Shown here: positions 1 to 5,060 of the stretch, piece after piece
How the letters are laid out: the number at the start of each line of letters is the position of its first letter
Numbering within the stretch: position 1 is the first letter of the stretch
DNA from: Undibacterium sp.
GTDB lineage: Bacteria; Pseudomonadota; Gammaproteobacteria; Burkholderiales; Burkholderiaceae_D
Direction: 5' to 3'
Assembly: GCA_019752975.1 (NCBI GenBank)
Contig: JAIELM010000423.1
Span: 1-5,060, forward strand
DNA length: 5,060 nt
Notes under the pieces: generated by a model
Database searches by the model: none
What the model was told of the DNA's origin: nothing
The model's input: only the letters and a program-made list of their open reading frames with translations
Translations under genes and position numbers: made by a program

Positions 1-1
1 T

Positions 2-586
2 TTTGGCAAAATGACGCTAGAAGATTTCAAATTTGTTGTAGACGTACACTTGATGGGCAGTGTGCATTGCTGCAAAGCGGTTTGGCCGATTATGTGCGCT
101 CAGGACTATGGACGTATTATGCTCACGACCTCCTCGTCCGGTCTATTTGGCAATTTTGGGCAAGCCAATTACGGTGCCGCAAAAATGGCCTTGGTAGGCT
201 TAATGCAAACGCTCTCCATCGAAGGTGCTAAGCACGATATTCGCGTCAATTGTCTAGCGCCCACTGCTGCTACCCGCATGACCGATGGCCTCATGCCAGA
301 GGCAATGTTAGCTGCCATACAGCCTAGCGATGTGGTTCCCGCGATGCTAGTACTCGCCTCCTCAGAAGCACCCAATCGCAGCATACTTTGCGCCGGTGGC
401 GGCAGTTTTGAAGCTGCACACATTAGCTTAACTAAGGGTCTGTATTTAGGTCGCGGTGATGAGGTAGCAGAACAATTACTGGCGCAATTAACGCAAGTAA
501 AAAATTCAGAAGGGCAAAGCATTCCTGAGAATGGCTTTGCTCAAGGTCATCAAGAAATAATGGGCGCGATGGCAGCGAAATCATAA
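2..586 (+). CDS. Short-chain dehydrogenase/reductase, 3-hydroxyacyl-CoA dehydrogenase-like, 5' end cut by the window
   Basis: This is the C-terminal part (194 codons) of an NAD(P)-dependent classical short-chain dehydrogenase. The frame is open to the left edge, so the Met at base 11 is internal. The Rossmann nucleotide-binding start (the TGxxxGxG motif and the NNAG motif) lies outside the window. Numbered from that internal Met, the active site shows the Ser run 41-43, then GNFGQANYGAAK with Tyr54 and Lys58 of the YxxxK motif. The run YGRI, then SSSGLFGNFGQANY, followed by NCLAPTAATRMT, is characteristic of the group related to the dehydrogenase domain of peroxisomal multifunctional enzyme 2, which oxidises 3-hydroxyacyl-CoA. 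The position of the usual catalytic Asn holds His13 (DVHLMG), as in that group. The tail after residue 125 (GGGSFEAAHISLTKGLYLG) also fits those roughly 300-residue proteins. The enzyme is expected to be cytoplasmic. The substrate is inferred from family resemblance only, and a general 3-oxoacyl reductase role is the alternative. Confidence 0.88.
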   Translation, partial: FGKMTLEDFKFVVDVHLMGSVHCCKAVWPIMCAQDYGRIMLTTSSSGLFGNFGQANYGAAKMALVGLMQTLSIEGAKHDIRVNCLAPTAATRMTDGLMPEAMLAAIQPSDVVPAMLVLASSEAPNRSILCAGGGSFEAAHISLTKGLYLGRGDEVAEQLLAQLTQVKNSEGQSIPENGFAQGHQEIMGAMAAKS

Positions 587-2758
587 TTACTTCGCACAAG
601 CGTTCACCGTCAAATTCGCCACCGCGTTATACCCTAACACGCTCACAAAATATTCCCCCGTGCTTGGTGTATTGAGAATGCAATTTTCCGTTCCGGTTGC
701 GCCCGTACTCTTGCAATCGGACAACGTGCTGGTTGGACGTGCGCCTTTTTTAAGATACAGATCAGCATCGCCACTGGTCGTGGTAGTTGACACCGTGAGT
801 TTAGGGAAGGCACTGCTTAAGGGAAGTTTGAAATGTACCCAGGCATTGGCAGCGACGCTATTGACGACCTTGGACTGGCAATTGATGAGCGCGATTTCTG
901 GGGTCGCGCTAGTGGCGTCGTTATAGGCAGCTTGTCCACCAACAACAGGGAGATTCATCGTGGTACCAGCAAGGTCCATCGATAATTGGGTACCGGCTTG
1001 TGGCCACAAAGTCGAATCTCGGTCACTAGACATCAGCATGATAGCCAGCTGTTTACCTGCCGGAATTTGCCTATCATTGGGTTGCATATCAAAAGTAAGG
1101 TTGACAAAATTTCCCGGAACTAGTGGCACGCCAACTGCCTTGAAATTATAGTTGCCGCCTTGCGTCAATGATTGATAATTTTGCGGATCTGCCCAACCGC
1201 GTGAAATCACACCAACAATCCCCGCTGAGCCAACGGCACTACTATCGAAAGGAAGTGTCACCAACCATACGGATAAATTTGCCGCCGCTTTACTCGAAGC
1301 TAGGCGTAAACTGATTCTTGGTGTGCCAGATAAATGCAAGGTTTTGGTCAATACTGGCGTGGCGTAGAGTAAACGATTCGGGGAACTACTAGCTGCGGCT
1401 AAACTGGAACCACTGTATTGCACATTGTCCGTCAGTTTTTCTACCGTGGAGCTCGATAGAGGATTTATGCTCAAATTGGCGATATTGGCACCGCCTGCTG
1501 CGGGATACAGCTTCACGTAACTTGCACTAGGATTGGGGTAGTTGGCGTACGCGGTGGCTGTACTGGCTCCCTCACGCACAATCATGGCGCGTGGATCATT
1601 TTCTACGCCATTGACTACACCGTAGAGGTAATGTGAAAACCACTTGTTCATCATTTCCATCGTAGGTGATCCACCGTGACCACCCATGTGCAAATAGAGT
1701 TGCGCTGGTTTACCTAAATTTTTAAGGCCTTCATAAATGCGTATGCTGTGTTCTGGTACCACGTTGTAGTCATTTTGACCGTGCGCTAATAAAGTGGCGG
1801 CCTTGATGTTGCCGATTTTATTTAATAGGTCACGTTCCGCCCAAAAATCATTATAGTCACCGTTCCGTCTATCCTGCCCCGCCGTAAGTTTTCCGTCCCT
1901 ATAGATGCTATTGCAGTAGCTACGCTTTGCAGGATCACCACTATTGATGTAGTCATACAAAACATCCACATCTTCGCCCAACCAACCGCCAGGATGACGC
2001 ACCAAACCATTGCTGCGATAGTAGTGATAAGAGGAAGTATTTGGCGCTACTGGAATAATTGCTTCTAGACCTGCAACGCCAGTAGTGGCGGCCGCCAACG
2101 CCAATGTACCGTTATAAGAAGTACCTGTCATACCCACTTTACCGCTCGCCCAAGTGGCCAACACTTCAGCACTGCCTGTCTTGCTGGTATAAGCCTTAGC
2201 GCGTCCGTTTAACCAATCTACTACCGCCTTGGGTGCCAATTCTTCTGGGCTATCGCCCACAGTAGGACAACCACTAGAATACCCAGTTCCCGGCGCCTCA
2301 GAGTGCACCACCGCAAAACCACGTGGCACCCAAGTACTGACCAAGCTATTGGAAATGACGGGCGTGGTCGGCGAATAAGGTACTGAAGGATGAGAGCGCG
2401 GCGGTGAAGCGGCTCCCAATTCTTGATTCACATTCCAGTAATAACTTGAACCGGGAGCGGTGCCAGAATAGTAGGGCGAAGACTCATAAATCACCGCTAC
2501 TTTTAGTCCTTCTGTATTGGTTTGTAGGGGACGGGTCACATCCACATGAACTCGATCTTTCTTCCCGTCACCATCGGTATCAAACTCGGTTTCCACCCAG
2601 AGTTCTTGTTTTATCCACTTAGTCGAATCATTAAAACCAGTTACCACTTGCGCTTGACCATTGACAAAGACAGGAACGGTTTTGGTTTGTGTAAACGCCG
2701 TCATGGGTAATAGAAAACTCAACACAACTAGCTGTGTATGGAGGAATTGTTGTTTCAT
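587..2758 (-). CDS. Exported Xaa-Pro dipeptidyl-peptidase-type serine peptidase (family S15) with C-terminal PPC domain
   Basis: This complete 723-residue protein probably removes X-Pro dipeptides from the N-termini of peptides outside the cytoplasm. Residues 1 to about 23 form a Sec-type signal peptide: Lys2, then a hydrophobic LVVLSFLLPMTAF core. The alpha/beta-hydrolase domain spans roughly 45-400. It carries a DxDxDG-type loop (60-68) often seen in this family, the SSPYY segment (93-97), the nucleophile in GTSYNG (Ser214), Asp330 in HGQND and His361 in GGHGG, which make a full catalytic triad. A beta-rich PepX C-terminal domain follows (about 410-620) with the typical RGWADPQN (520-527). 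Residues about 635-720 are a PPC domain (GDADLYLKKG, GEYFVSVLGY). The six cysteines (164, 282, 627, 682, 692, 721) suit an exported disulfide-bonded protein. PPC domains are often cleaved during maturation of secreted proteases. The start is set by a good ribosome site and the signal peptide. S15 relatives include cocaine esterase and acylases, so the exact substrate is not certain. Confidence 0.93.
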   Translation of the reverse strand: MKQQFLHTQLVVLSFLLPMTAFTQTKTVPVFVNGQAQVVTGFNDSTKWIKQELWVETEFDTDGDGKKDRVHVDVTRPLQTNTEGLKVAVIYESSPYYSGTAPGSSYYWNVNQELGAASPPRSHPSVPYSPTTPVISNSLVSTWVPRGFAVVHSEAPGTGYSSGCPTVGDSPEELAPKAVVDWLNGRAKAYTSKTGSAEVLATWASGKVGMTGTSYNGTLALAAATTGVAGLEAIIPVAPNTSSYHYYRSNGLVRHPGGWLGEDVDVLYDYINSGDPAKRSYCNSIYRDGKLTAGQDRRNGDYNDFWAERDLLNKIGNIKAATLLAHGQNDYNVVPEHSIRIYEGLKNLGKPAQLYLHMGGHGGSPTMEMMNKWFSHYLYGVVNGVENDPRAMIVREGASTATAYANYPNPSASYVKLYPAAGGANIANLSINPLSSSTVEKLTDNVQYSGSSLAAASSSPNRLLYATPVLTKTLHLSGTPRISLRLASSKAAANLSVWLVTLPFDSSAVGSAGIVGVISRGWADPQNYQSLTQGGNYNFKAVGVPLVPGNFVNLTFDMQPNDRQIPAGKQLAIMLMSSDRDSTLWPQAGTQLSMDLAGTTMNLPVVGGQAAYNDATSATPEIALINCQSKVVNSVAANAWVHFKLPLSSAFPKLTVSTTTTSGDADLYLKKGARPTSTLSDCKSTGATGTENCILNTPSTGEYFVSVLGYNAVANLTVNACAK

Positions 2759-2763
2759 TGGCG

Positions 2764-2770
2764 ACCTCTT
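2764..2770 (-). promoter_or_regulatory. Shine-Dalgarno site of the S15 peptidase gene, inside a hairpin
   Basis: Read on the minus strand, AAGAGGT lies five bases before the ATG and fixes the start at 2758. The whole site is the 3' arm of a hairpin (see 2764-2786), so ribosome access may depend on melting it. Confidence 0.75.
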
Positions 2771-2786
2771 TTCTGAAGAAAGAGGT
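2764..2786 (-). promoter_or_regulatory. Leader hairpin that sequesters the peptidase ribosome-binding site
   Basis: The arms ACCTCTTT (2764-2771) and AAAGAGGT (2779-2786) are perfect inverted repeats. A further T-G pair (2772/2778) closes a five-base loop (2773-2777). In the mRNA the upstream arm reads ACCUCUUU, which resembles the anti-Shine-Dalgarno end of 16S rRNA, and it pairs with the gene's own AAAGAGGU. The complementarity is seen directly. A regulatory role (thermosensor-like, protein-bound, or a DNA operator instead) is inference. No known riboswitch aptamer is recognisable around it. Confidence 0.55.
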
Positions 2787-2879
2787 AGTAAAACAGGTTT
2801 ATTTAACTATTGATATATTAATTAAATATTTAAAATACTTCTCGGAAAATCCTGCATTTATCAATCGTAAGAATATTCC

Positions 2880-2889
2880 GTCATATGAC
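2880..2889. repeat. Perfect 10-base palindrome, possible operator
   Basis: GTCATATGAC reads the same on both strands. It sits two bases after a second perfect palindrome, GAATATTC (2871-2878). Both lie about 115-125 bases upstream of the peptidase ATG, a plausible distance for a regulator site. No regulator is recognisable, and short palindromes are expected by chance in AT-rich DNA. Confidence 0.25.
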
Positions 2890-2945
2890 TTATTTTGAAA
2901 TAATCGAGGATAATTTTCTGGGACACGCCTTAGAATTTACATTTA

Positions 2946-2985
2946 AGCTCATTTTTATAAAAATTAACTTTACTTTTAATGAGCT
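2946..2985. repeat. Inverted repeat AGCTCATT / AATGAGCT
   Basis: The eight-base arms (2946-2953 and 2978-2985) are perfect. After one mismatch, two more outer pairs form (2943-2944 with 2987-2988). The 24-base loop is almost pure A/T and includes TATAAA on the plus strand (2956-2961). There is no T-run after either arm, so it is not a terminator. It may be a protein-binding site in the spacer upstream of the peptidase gene. Confidence 0.45.
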
Positions 2986-3111
2986 AAAGAATGTCGTTTT
3001 TTCTCCTTATTTTAATTGTCCATACGGCGATAAAATGCCTCTTCCAGTCAGTGTTAAATAAAGTTCAAGCTCATCCTGAGACCTTCTGCACAACTTAATG
3101 CGCGATTAAAT

Positions 3112-3145
3112 TTTGCGCCCGCGGCACTCGGCGCCTCTGCGCAAA
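3112..3145. repeat. GC-rich inverted repeat TTTGCGC / GCGCAAA
   Basis: The seven-base arms at 3112-3118 and 3139-3145 are perfect and flank a 20-base GC-rich loop containing CCGCGG. The right arm is part of GCCTCTGCGCAAACC, a word resembling degenerate intergenic repeats common in betaproteobacteria. It lies just beyond the obgE terminator in the direction of transcription. Confidence 0.4.
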
Positions 3146-3149
3146 CCTT

Positions 3150-3170
3150 GAGCGCTCGTAAGCGCTCGTA
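3150..3170. repeat. Tandem 10-base repeat that also folds as a hairpin
   Basis: AGCGCTCGTA occurs twice head to tail at 3151-3160 and 3161-3170 without mismatch. AGCGCT is self-complementary, so GAGCGCT (3150-3156) can pair with AGCGCTC (3161-3167) around a four-base CGTA loop. The element lies 20 bases from the obgE terminator. Confidence 0.6.
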
Positions 3171-3190
3171 AACGGATTAATTTTACGTAT

Positions 3191-3222
3191 AAAAAAAGCC
3201 CGAATTTTTTCGGGCTTTTTTT
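3191..3222 (-). terminator. Rho-independent terminator of obgE
   Basis: The arms AAAAAAAGCCCGAA (3191-3204) and TTCGGGCTTTTTTT (3209-3222) match over 14 bases around a TTTT loop. On the minus strand this gives a GCCCGAA stem followed by seven T residues, and it begins at the base after the obgE stop codon. The perfect symmetry means it can also stop plus-strand transcription. Confidence 0.93.
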
Positions 3223-4332
3223 TTAATCAATGATTTTAAAGCGTGGATCATCGGGGTCAATCGACAAAATTCCCTGTGCTTCTTCCTTCATCTGGGTTTC
3301 TTGCGAACGCTGTTCCGCCTGACGTTTTTCCGCCAAATAGGCGTAAATATCGTTGACTAAGGCTTGGCAACCCTCATGATTCAAAGCGGAAATCTCGTAT
3401 ACCGGGCCCTTCCATGCGAAGCGTTTAACGAAATCTTTCACGCGGGTTTTACGCTCCTCTGGGCTGAGCATATCAAGCTTGTTCAAGACTAACCAGCGCG
3501 GTTTTTCATACAGTGACTCGTCGTATTTACGCAGCTCTTTGACTAAAGCTTTATTCTCTTTGACTGGGTCAACATCATCGTTGAAGGGAGCCAAATCAAC
3601 GATGTGCAATAACAAGCCTGTGCGCTGTAAGTGCTTTAAAAACTGCACACCCAAGCCGATGCCATCGGCGGCGCCTTCGATCAAACCTGGGATATCGGCA
3701 ATCACAAAGCTCTTTTCGTGACTCACTCTCACCATACCCAAATTAGGATGCAAGGTGGTGAAAGGATAGTCAGCAATTTTTGGTCTGGCGTTGGAAACGG
3801 CAGTAATAAAAGTCGATTTACCAGCGTTTGGCAAACCCAGCAAACCTACATCAGCCAAGACTTTTAACTCAAGTTTGAGCTCGCGTCTTTCACCTTCTTT
3901 ACCATCGCCACGTTGACGTGGTGCGCGATTGGTAGAAGATTTAAAATGGATATTACCCCAACCGCCTTCGCCACCTTTGGCTAGCAAGACTTCTTGCCCG
4001 TGCTCAGTAATATCAGCGATGAGTTCATCGGTATTTCTATCGACGATTAAGGTACCGACTGGCATGCGTAGATGGATGTCGTCCGCGCCCTTGCCATAGC
4101 AATCAGCACCGCGTCCATTTTCGCCATCTTTGGCTTTATGTAATTTGGAAAAGCGAAAATCCACCAAGGTGTTGATGTTGCGATCGCCGACCGCGAAAAT
4201 ACTGCCACCTTTGCCGCCATCTCCACCATCTGGACCACCAAAGGGTCGGAATTTTTCACGACAAAAAGACGCAACGCCATTGCCGCCATCTCCTGCAATT
4301 ACTTCGATACGTGCTTCGTCAATAAATTTCAT
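3223..4332 (-). CDS. obgE: Obg family GTPase (ObgE/CgtA), ribosome assembly
   Basis: This complete 369-residue protein is an essential GTPase in nearly all bacteria. It binds the 50S subunit late in its assembly and couples growth to GTP and (p)ppGpp levels. Residues 1-158 form the glycine-rich Obg fold ([12 protein letters not shown] at 32-43, [14 protein letters not shown] at 72-85). The GTPase domain follows with G1 GLPNAGKS (166-173, Lys172 and Ser173), switch [13 protein letters not shown] with Thr192/Thr193, G3 DIPG (213-216), G4 NKLD (284-287) and G5 SAL (315-317). A charged helix at about 333-352 leads to an acidic tail, [13 protein letters not shown]. Length and sequence fit Burkholderiales, and every GTPase motif is intact. 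The start gives the universal MKFIDEA opening and has AGGG seven bases upstream. It lies downstream of rplU-rpmA in the classical order, but the rpmA terminator and a 234-base gap suggest it also has its own promoter. Confidence 0.98.
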   Translation of the reverse strand: MKFIDEARIEVIAGDGGNGVASFCREKFRPFGGPDGGDGGKGGSIFAVGDRNINTLVDFRFSKLHKAKDGENGRGADCYGKGADDIHLRMPVGTLIVDRNTDELIADITEHGQEVLLAKGGEGGWGNIHFKSSTNRAPRQRGDGKEGERRELKLELKVLADVGLLGLPNAGKSTFITAVSNARPKIADYPFTTLHPNLGMVRVSHEKSFVIADIPGLIEGAADGIGLGVQFLKHLQRTGLLLHIVDLAPFNDDVDPVKENKALVKELRKYDESLYEKPRWLVLNKLDMLSPEERKTRVKDFVKRFAWKGPVYEISALNHEGCQALVNDIYAYLAEKRQAEQRSQETQMKEEAQGILSIDPDDPRFKIID

Positions 4333-4339
4333 TTTGTCG

Positions 4340-4343
4340 CCCT
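4340..4343 (-). promoter_or_regulatory. Weak ribosome-binding site of obgE
   Basis: AGGG on the minus strand lies seven bases before the obgE ATG. It is shorter than the AAGGAG site of rpmA, which agrees with lower translation of a regulatory GTPase than of a ribosomal protein. Confidence 0.5.
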
Positions 4344-4386
4344 ACTTAAAAAATGGTGCAAGCGTAATGCTTAGTCAACGATTAAA

Positions 4387-4475
4387 CCCCCGAACACAGA
4401 GATACAGAGATGCAGAAAAAGACAAGAGAAGCTTTTCGCCCCCTCACTTTTCCTCTGAGATCTCTGTGCTGAGGG
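4387..4475. repeat. Imperfect long inverted repeat (REP-like) upstream of obgE
   Basis: CACAGAGAT (4395-4403) is perfectly matched by ATCTCTGTG (4460-4468). Further in, CAGAG (4405-4409) pairs with CTCTG (4453-4457) across a one-by-two internal loop, giving 14 pairs. A C-run (4387-4391) and GGG (4473-4475) may close the outside. The words CACAGAGA and ATACAGAGA also repeat directly within the left arm. Sequences of this kind (CACAGAG/CTCTGTG) are common in betaproteobacterial spacers. That similarity is from memory, not from a search. Confidence 0.55.
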
Positions 4476-4508
4476 ACCTAAAGGTTTTAGAATCATAGTC
4501 CGAAAACT

Positions 4509-4539
4509 AAAAAGGCTCCACCAACGGCAGAGCCTTTTT
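4509..4539 (-). terminator. Rho-independent terminator of rpmA
   Basis: The arms AAAAAGGCTC (4509-4518) and GAGCCTTTTT (4530-4539) pair over ten bases around an 11-base loop. On the minus strand the hairpin ends in five T residues and starts 28 bases after the rpmA stop codon. It should separate most rplU-rpmA transcription from obgE. Confidence 0.85.
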
Positions 4540-4566
4540 TACGATAACAATGATTACAACAGCAAA

Positions 4567-4824
4567 TTAAGCTGCTACAACTGTTACTGTTTGACGCTTT
4601 AACGCGCCCTTGATAGCAAACTGTACTTTGCCAGTAATCAAAGCGAACAAAGTGTGATCTTTGCCCATACCGACGTTTTCGCCAGCGTGTACACGAGTAC
4701 CGCGTTGACGAACGATGATACCGCCAGCATTGATTGCTTGGCCGCCGTAAACTTTAACGCCTAAGCGTTTTGACTCTGAATCACGACCATTGCGCGTGGT
4801 GCCGCCGCCTTTTTTGTGTGCCAT
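4567..4824 (-). CDS. rpmA: 50S ribosomal protein L27 (bL27)
   Basis: This complete 85-residue protein of normal length is a component of the large ribosomal subunit. Its flexible N-terminus reaches toward the peptidyl-transferase centre and helps place tRNA. The sequence opens [22 protein letters not shown], with the conserved basic glycine-rich tail, then the family signature around [29 protein letters not shown]. There is no N-terminal extension of the kind cleaved off in Firmicutes L27. The start has a strong AAGGAG site (4833-4838) eight bases upstream. It follows rplU after a 98-base spacer on the same strand and is closed by its own terminator, so it forms the usual rplU-rpmA unit. Confidence 0.98.
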   Translation of the reverse strand: MAHKKGGGTTRNGRDSESKRLGVKVYGGQAINAGGIIVRQRGTRVHAGENVGMGKDHTLFALITGKVQFAIKGALKRQTVTVVAA

Positions 4825-4832
4825 TTTATTAG

Positions 4833-4838
4833 CTCCTT
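4833..4838 (-). promoter_or_regulatory. Ribosome-binding site of rpmA
   Basis: AAGGAG on the minus strand, eight bases before the ATG, is a near-perfect Shine-Dalgarno sequence and confirms the start of L27. Confidence 0.85.
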
Positions 4839-4877
4839 ACATTTTCGGTAATCTGGTGAATATGCGTAAATTGATTC

Positions 4878-4933
4878 TTAACGCCAGCAAACTGAAGCCT
4901 AAGCCGCAGTTTAATCTGTAAATTAAGCGTTAA
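4878..4933 (-). repeat. Nested inverted repeats across the rplU stop codon and the rplU-rpmA spacer
   Basis: TTAACGC (4878-4884) is matched by GCGTTAA (4927-4933), which includes the last sense codons of rplU. Inside them AAACTG (4889-4894) is matched by CAGTTT (4907-4912) around a 12-base loop that holds AAGCC twice. In the mRNA this would fold the spacer ahead of rpmA. There is no T-run, so it is not a terminator. Confidence 0.45.
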
Positions 4934-5060
4934 TAGAAACGATTTGCAGTTCAGTATAGTTTTGGCGATGACCTTGGCGCTTTTGGTAATGCTTACGACG
5001 ACGCATTTTGAAAATGCGAACTTTGTCGTGACGACCTTGGTCGATTACCTTAACTAGCAC
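4923..5060 (-). CDS. rplU: 50S ribosomal protein L21 (bL21), C-terminal 45 residues, 5' end cut by the window
   Basis: This frame was read directly from the right edge of the window. It gives [20 protein letters not shown] and continues to the stop at 4923-4925. It contains the L21 signature [23 protein letters not shown] near the C-terminus, the basic segment that binds 23S rRNA. L21 is usually about 103 residues, so a little over half lies beyond the window. It is the first gene of the rplU-rpmA pair, and any leader or promoter is outside the window. Confidence 0.96.
   Translation of the reverse strand: MLVKVIDQGRHDKVRIFKMRRRKHYQKRQGHRQNYTELQIVSINA

Larger units (their letters stand above)
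2759..3190. other. AT-rich intergenic spacer without a convincing gene
   Basis: This stretch separates the obgE terminator from the peptidase start and must hold the peptidase promoter, but I see no strong -35/-10 pair on the minus strand. A weak candidate, TTTTCC then 17 bases then TTTAAT, lies around 2820-2850. The part from about 2790 to 3060 is strongly AT-rich and contains short palindromes (2822-2833, 2871-2878, 2880-2889) and a longer inverted repeat (2946-2985). From about 3099 to 3175 the composition turns GC-rich, with a hairpin at 3112-3145 and a tandem repeat at 3151-3170. The only plus-strand frame of note is a 58-codon one at 2885-3061, which has no ribosome site. Confidence 0.7.

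Noticed and set aside
169..522. Minus-strand open frame of 117 codons opposite the dehydrogenase.
   Set aside because: It is the antisense shadow of a well-recognised dehydrogenase. It has no ribosome site and no recognisable domain.
575..595. GCGAA/TTCGC stem as a shared bidirectional terminator for the convergent genes.
   Set aside because: Only five pairs, an 11-base loop and no T-run on either strand. It does not meet the pattern of an intrinsic terminator.
2885..3061. A 58-codon plus-strand open frame (starts MTYFEIIEDN, ends MPLPVSVK) in the spacer.
   Set aside because: No Shine-Dalgarno sequence precedes the ATG, the ATG sits within a palindrome, the Phe/Ile/Asn/Lys-rich composition is what AT-rich non-coding DNA gives, and it resembles no family I know. 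A conserved homologue or ribosome profiling signal would reverse this.
3150..3170. Tandem repeat considered as the start of a CRISPR array or iteron origin.
   Set aside because: There are only two 10-base units without spacers, no further copies nearby, and no cas or replication genes in the window.
4350..4378. Possible obgE promoter: TTGACT (4373-4378) with 17-base spacing to CATTTT (4350-4355) on the minus strand.
   Set aside because: The -35 element is good, but the -10 matches only three of six bases, and the implied start would fall at the ribosome site, leaving a leader of about ten bases. It remains a weak possibility.
4130..4498. Plus-strand open frame of 122 codons overlapping the start of obgE.
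   Set aside because: It is antisense to the glycine-rich Obg fold, which yields the Pro/Ser-rich run seen in it. It has no family features and crosses the repeat upstream of obgE.

Overview
The window is ordinary chromosomal DNA from a betaproteobacterium, most likely of the order Burkholderiales and possibly Oxalobacteraceae. That placement rests on the protein sequences of Obg GTPase and L27, which have the form usual in that order, and on the gene order rplU-rpmA-obgE. No genus can be fixed from the sequence alone. I found no phage, transposon, CRISPR or defence genes.

Layout from left to right. Bases 2-586 (+) hold the C-terminal two thirds of a short-chain dehydrogenase/reductase of the type related to the dehydrogenase domain of peroxisomal multifunctional enzyme 2. 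Bases 587-2758 (-) encode a complete exported serine peptidase of family S15 (Xaa-Pro dipeptidyl-peptidase type) that ends in a bacterial pre-peptidase C-terminal (PPC) domain. These two genes converge and their stop codons touch. Bases 2759-3222 are a 464-base AT-rich spacer with several inverted repeats, a small GC-rich island and, at its right end, a very strong terminator. Bases 3223-4332 (-) are obgE. Bases 4333-4566 hold an imperfect long inverted repeat and the rpmA terminator. Bases 4567-4824 (-) are rpmA, and 4923-5060 (-) are the last 45 codons of rplU.

How the genes relate. Transcription on the minus strand runs rplU, rpmA, terminator, obgE, terminator, peptidase. L21 and L27 are 50S subunit proteins, and Obg is a GTPase that acts in late 50S assembly and growth control, so these three form the classical ribosome-assembly cluster. 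The peptidase and the dehydrogenase are metabolic or scavenging genes placed beside it. Nothing in the sequence links them to it functionally.

The most interesting signals are non-coding: a hairpin that buries the peptidase Shine-Dalgarno sequence, nested inverted repeats across the rplU stop codon, a long imperfect hairpin upstream of obgE, and a structured GC-rich patch with a tandem 10-base repeat downstream of obgE. I did not find convincing evidence of an undescribed multi-gene system.
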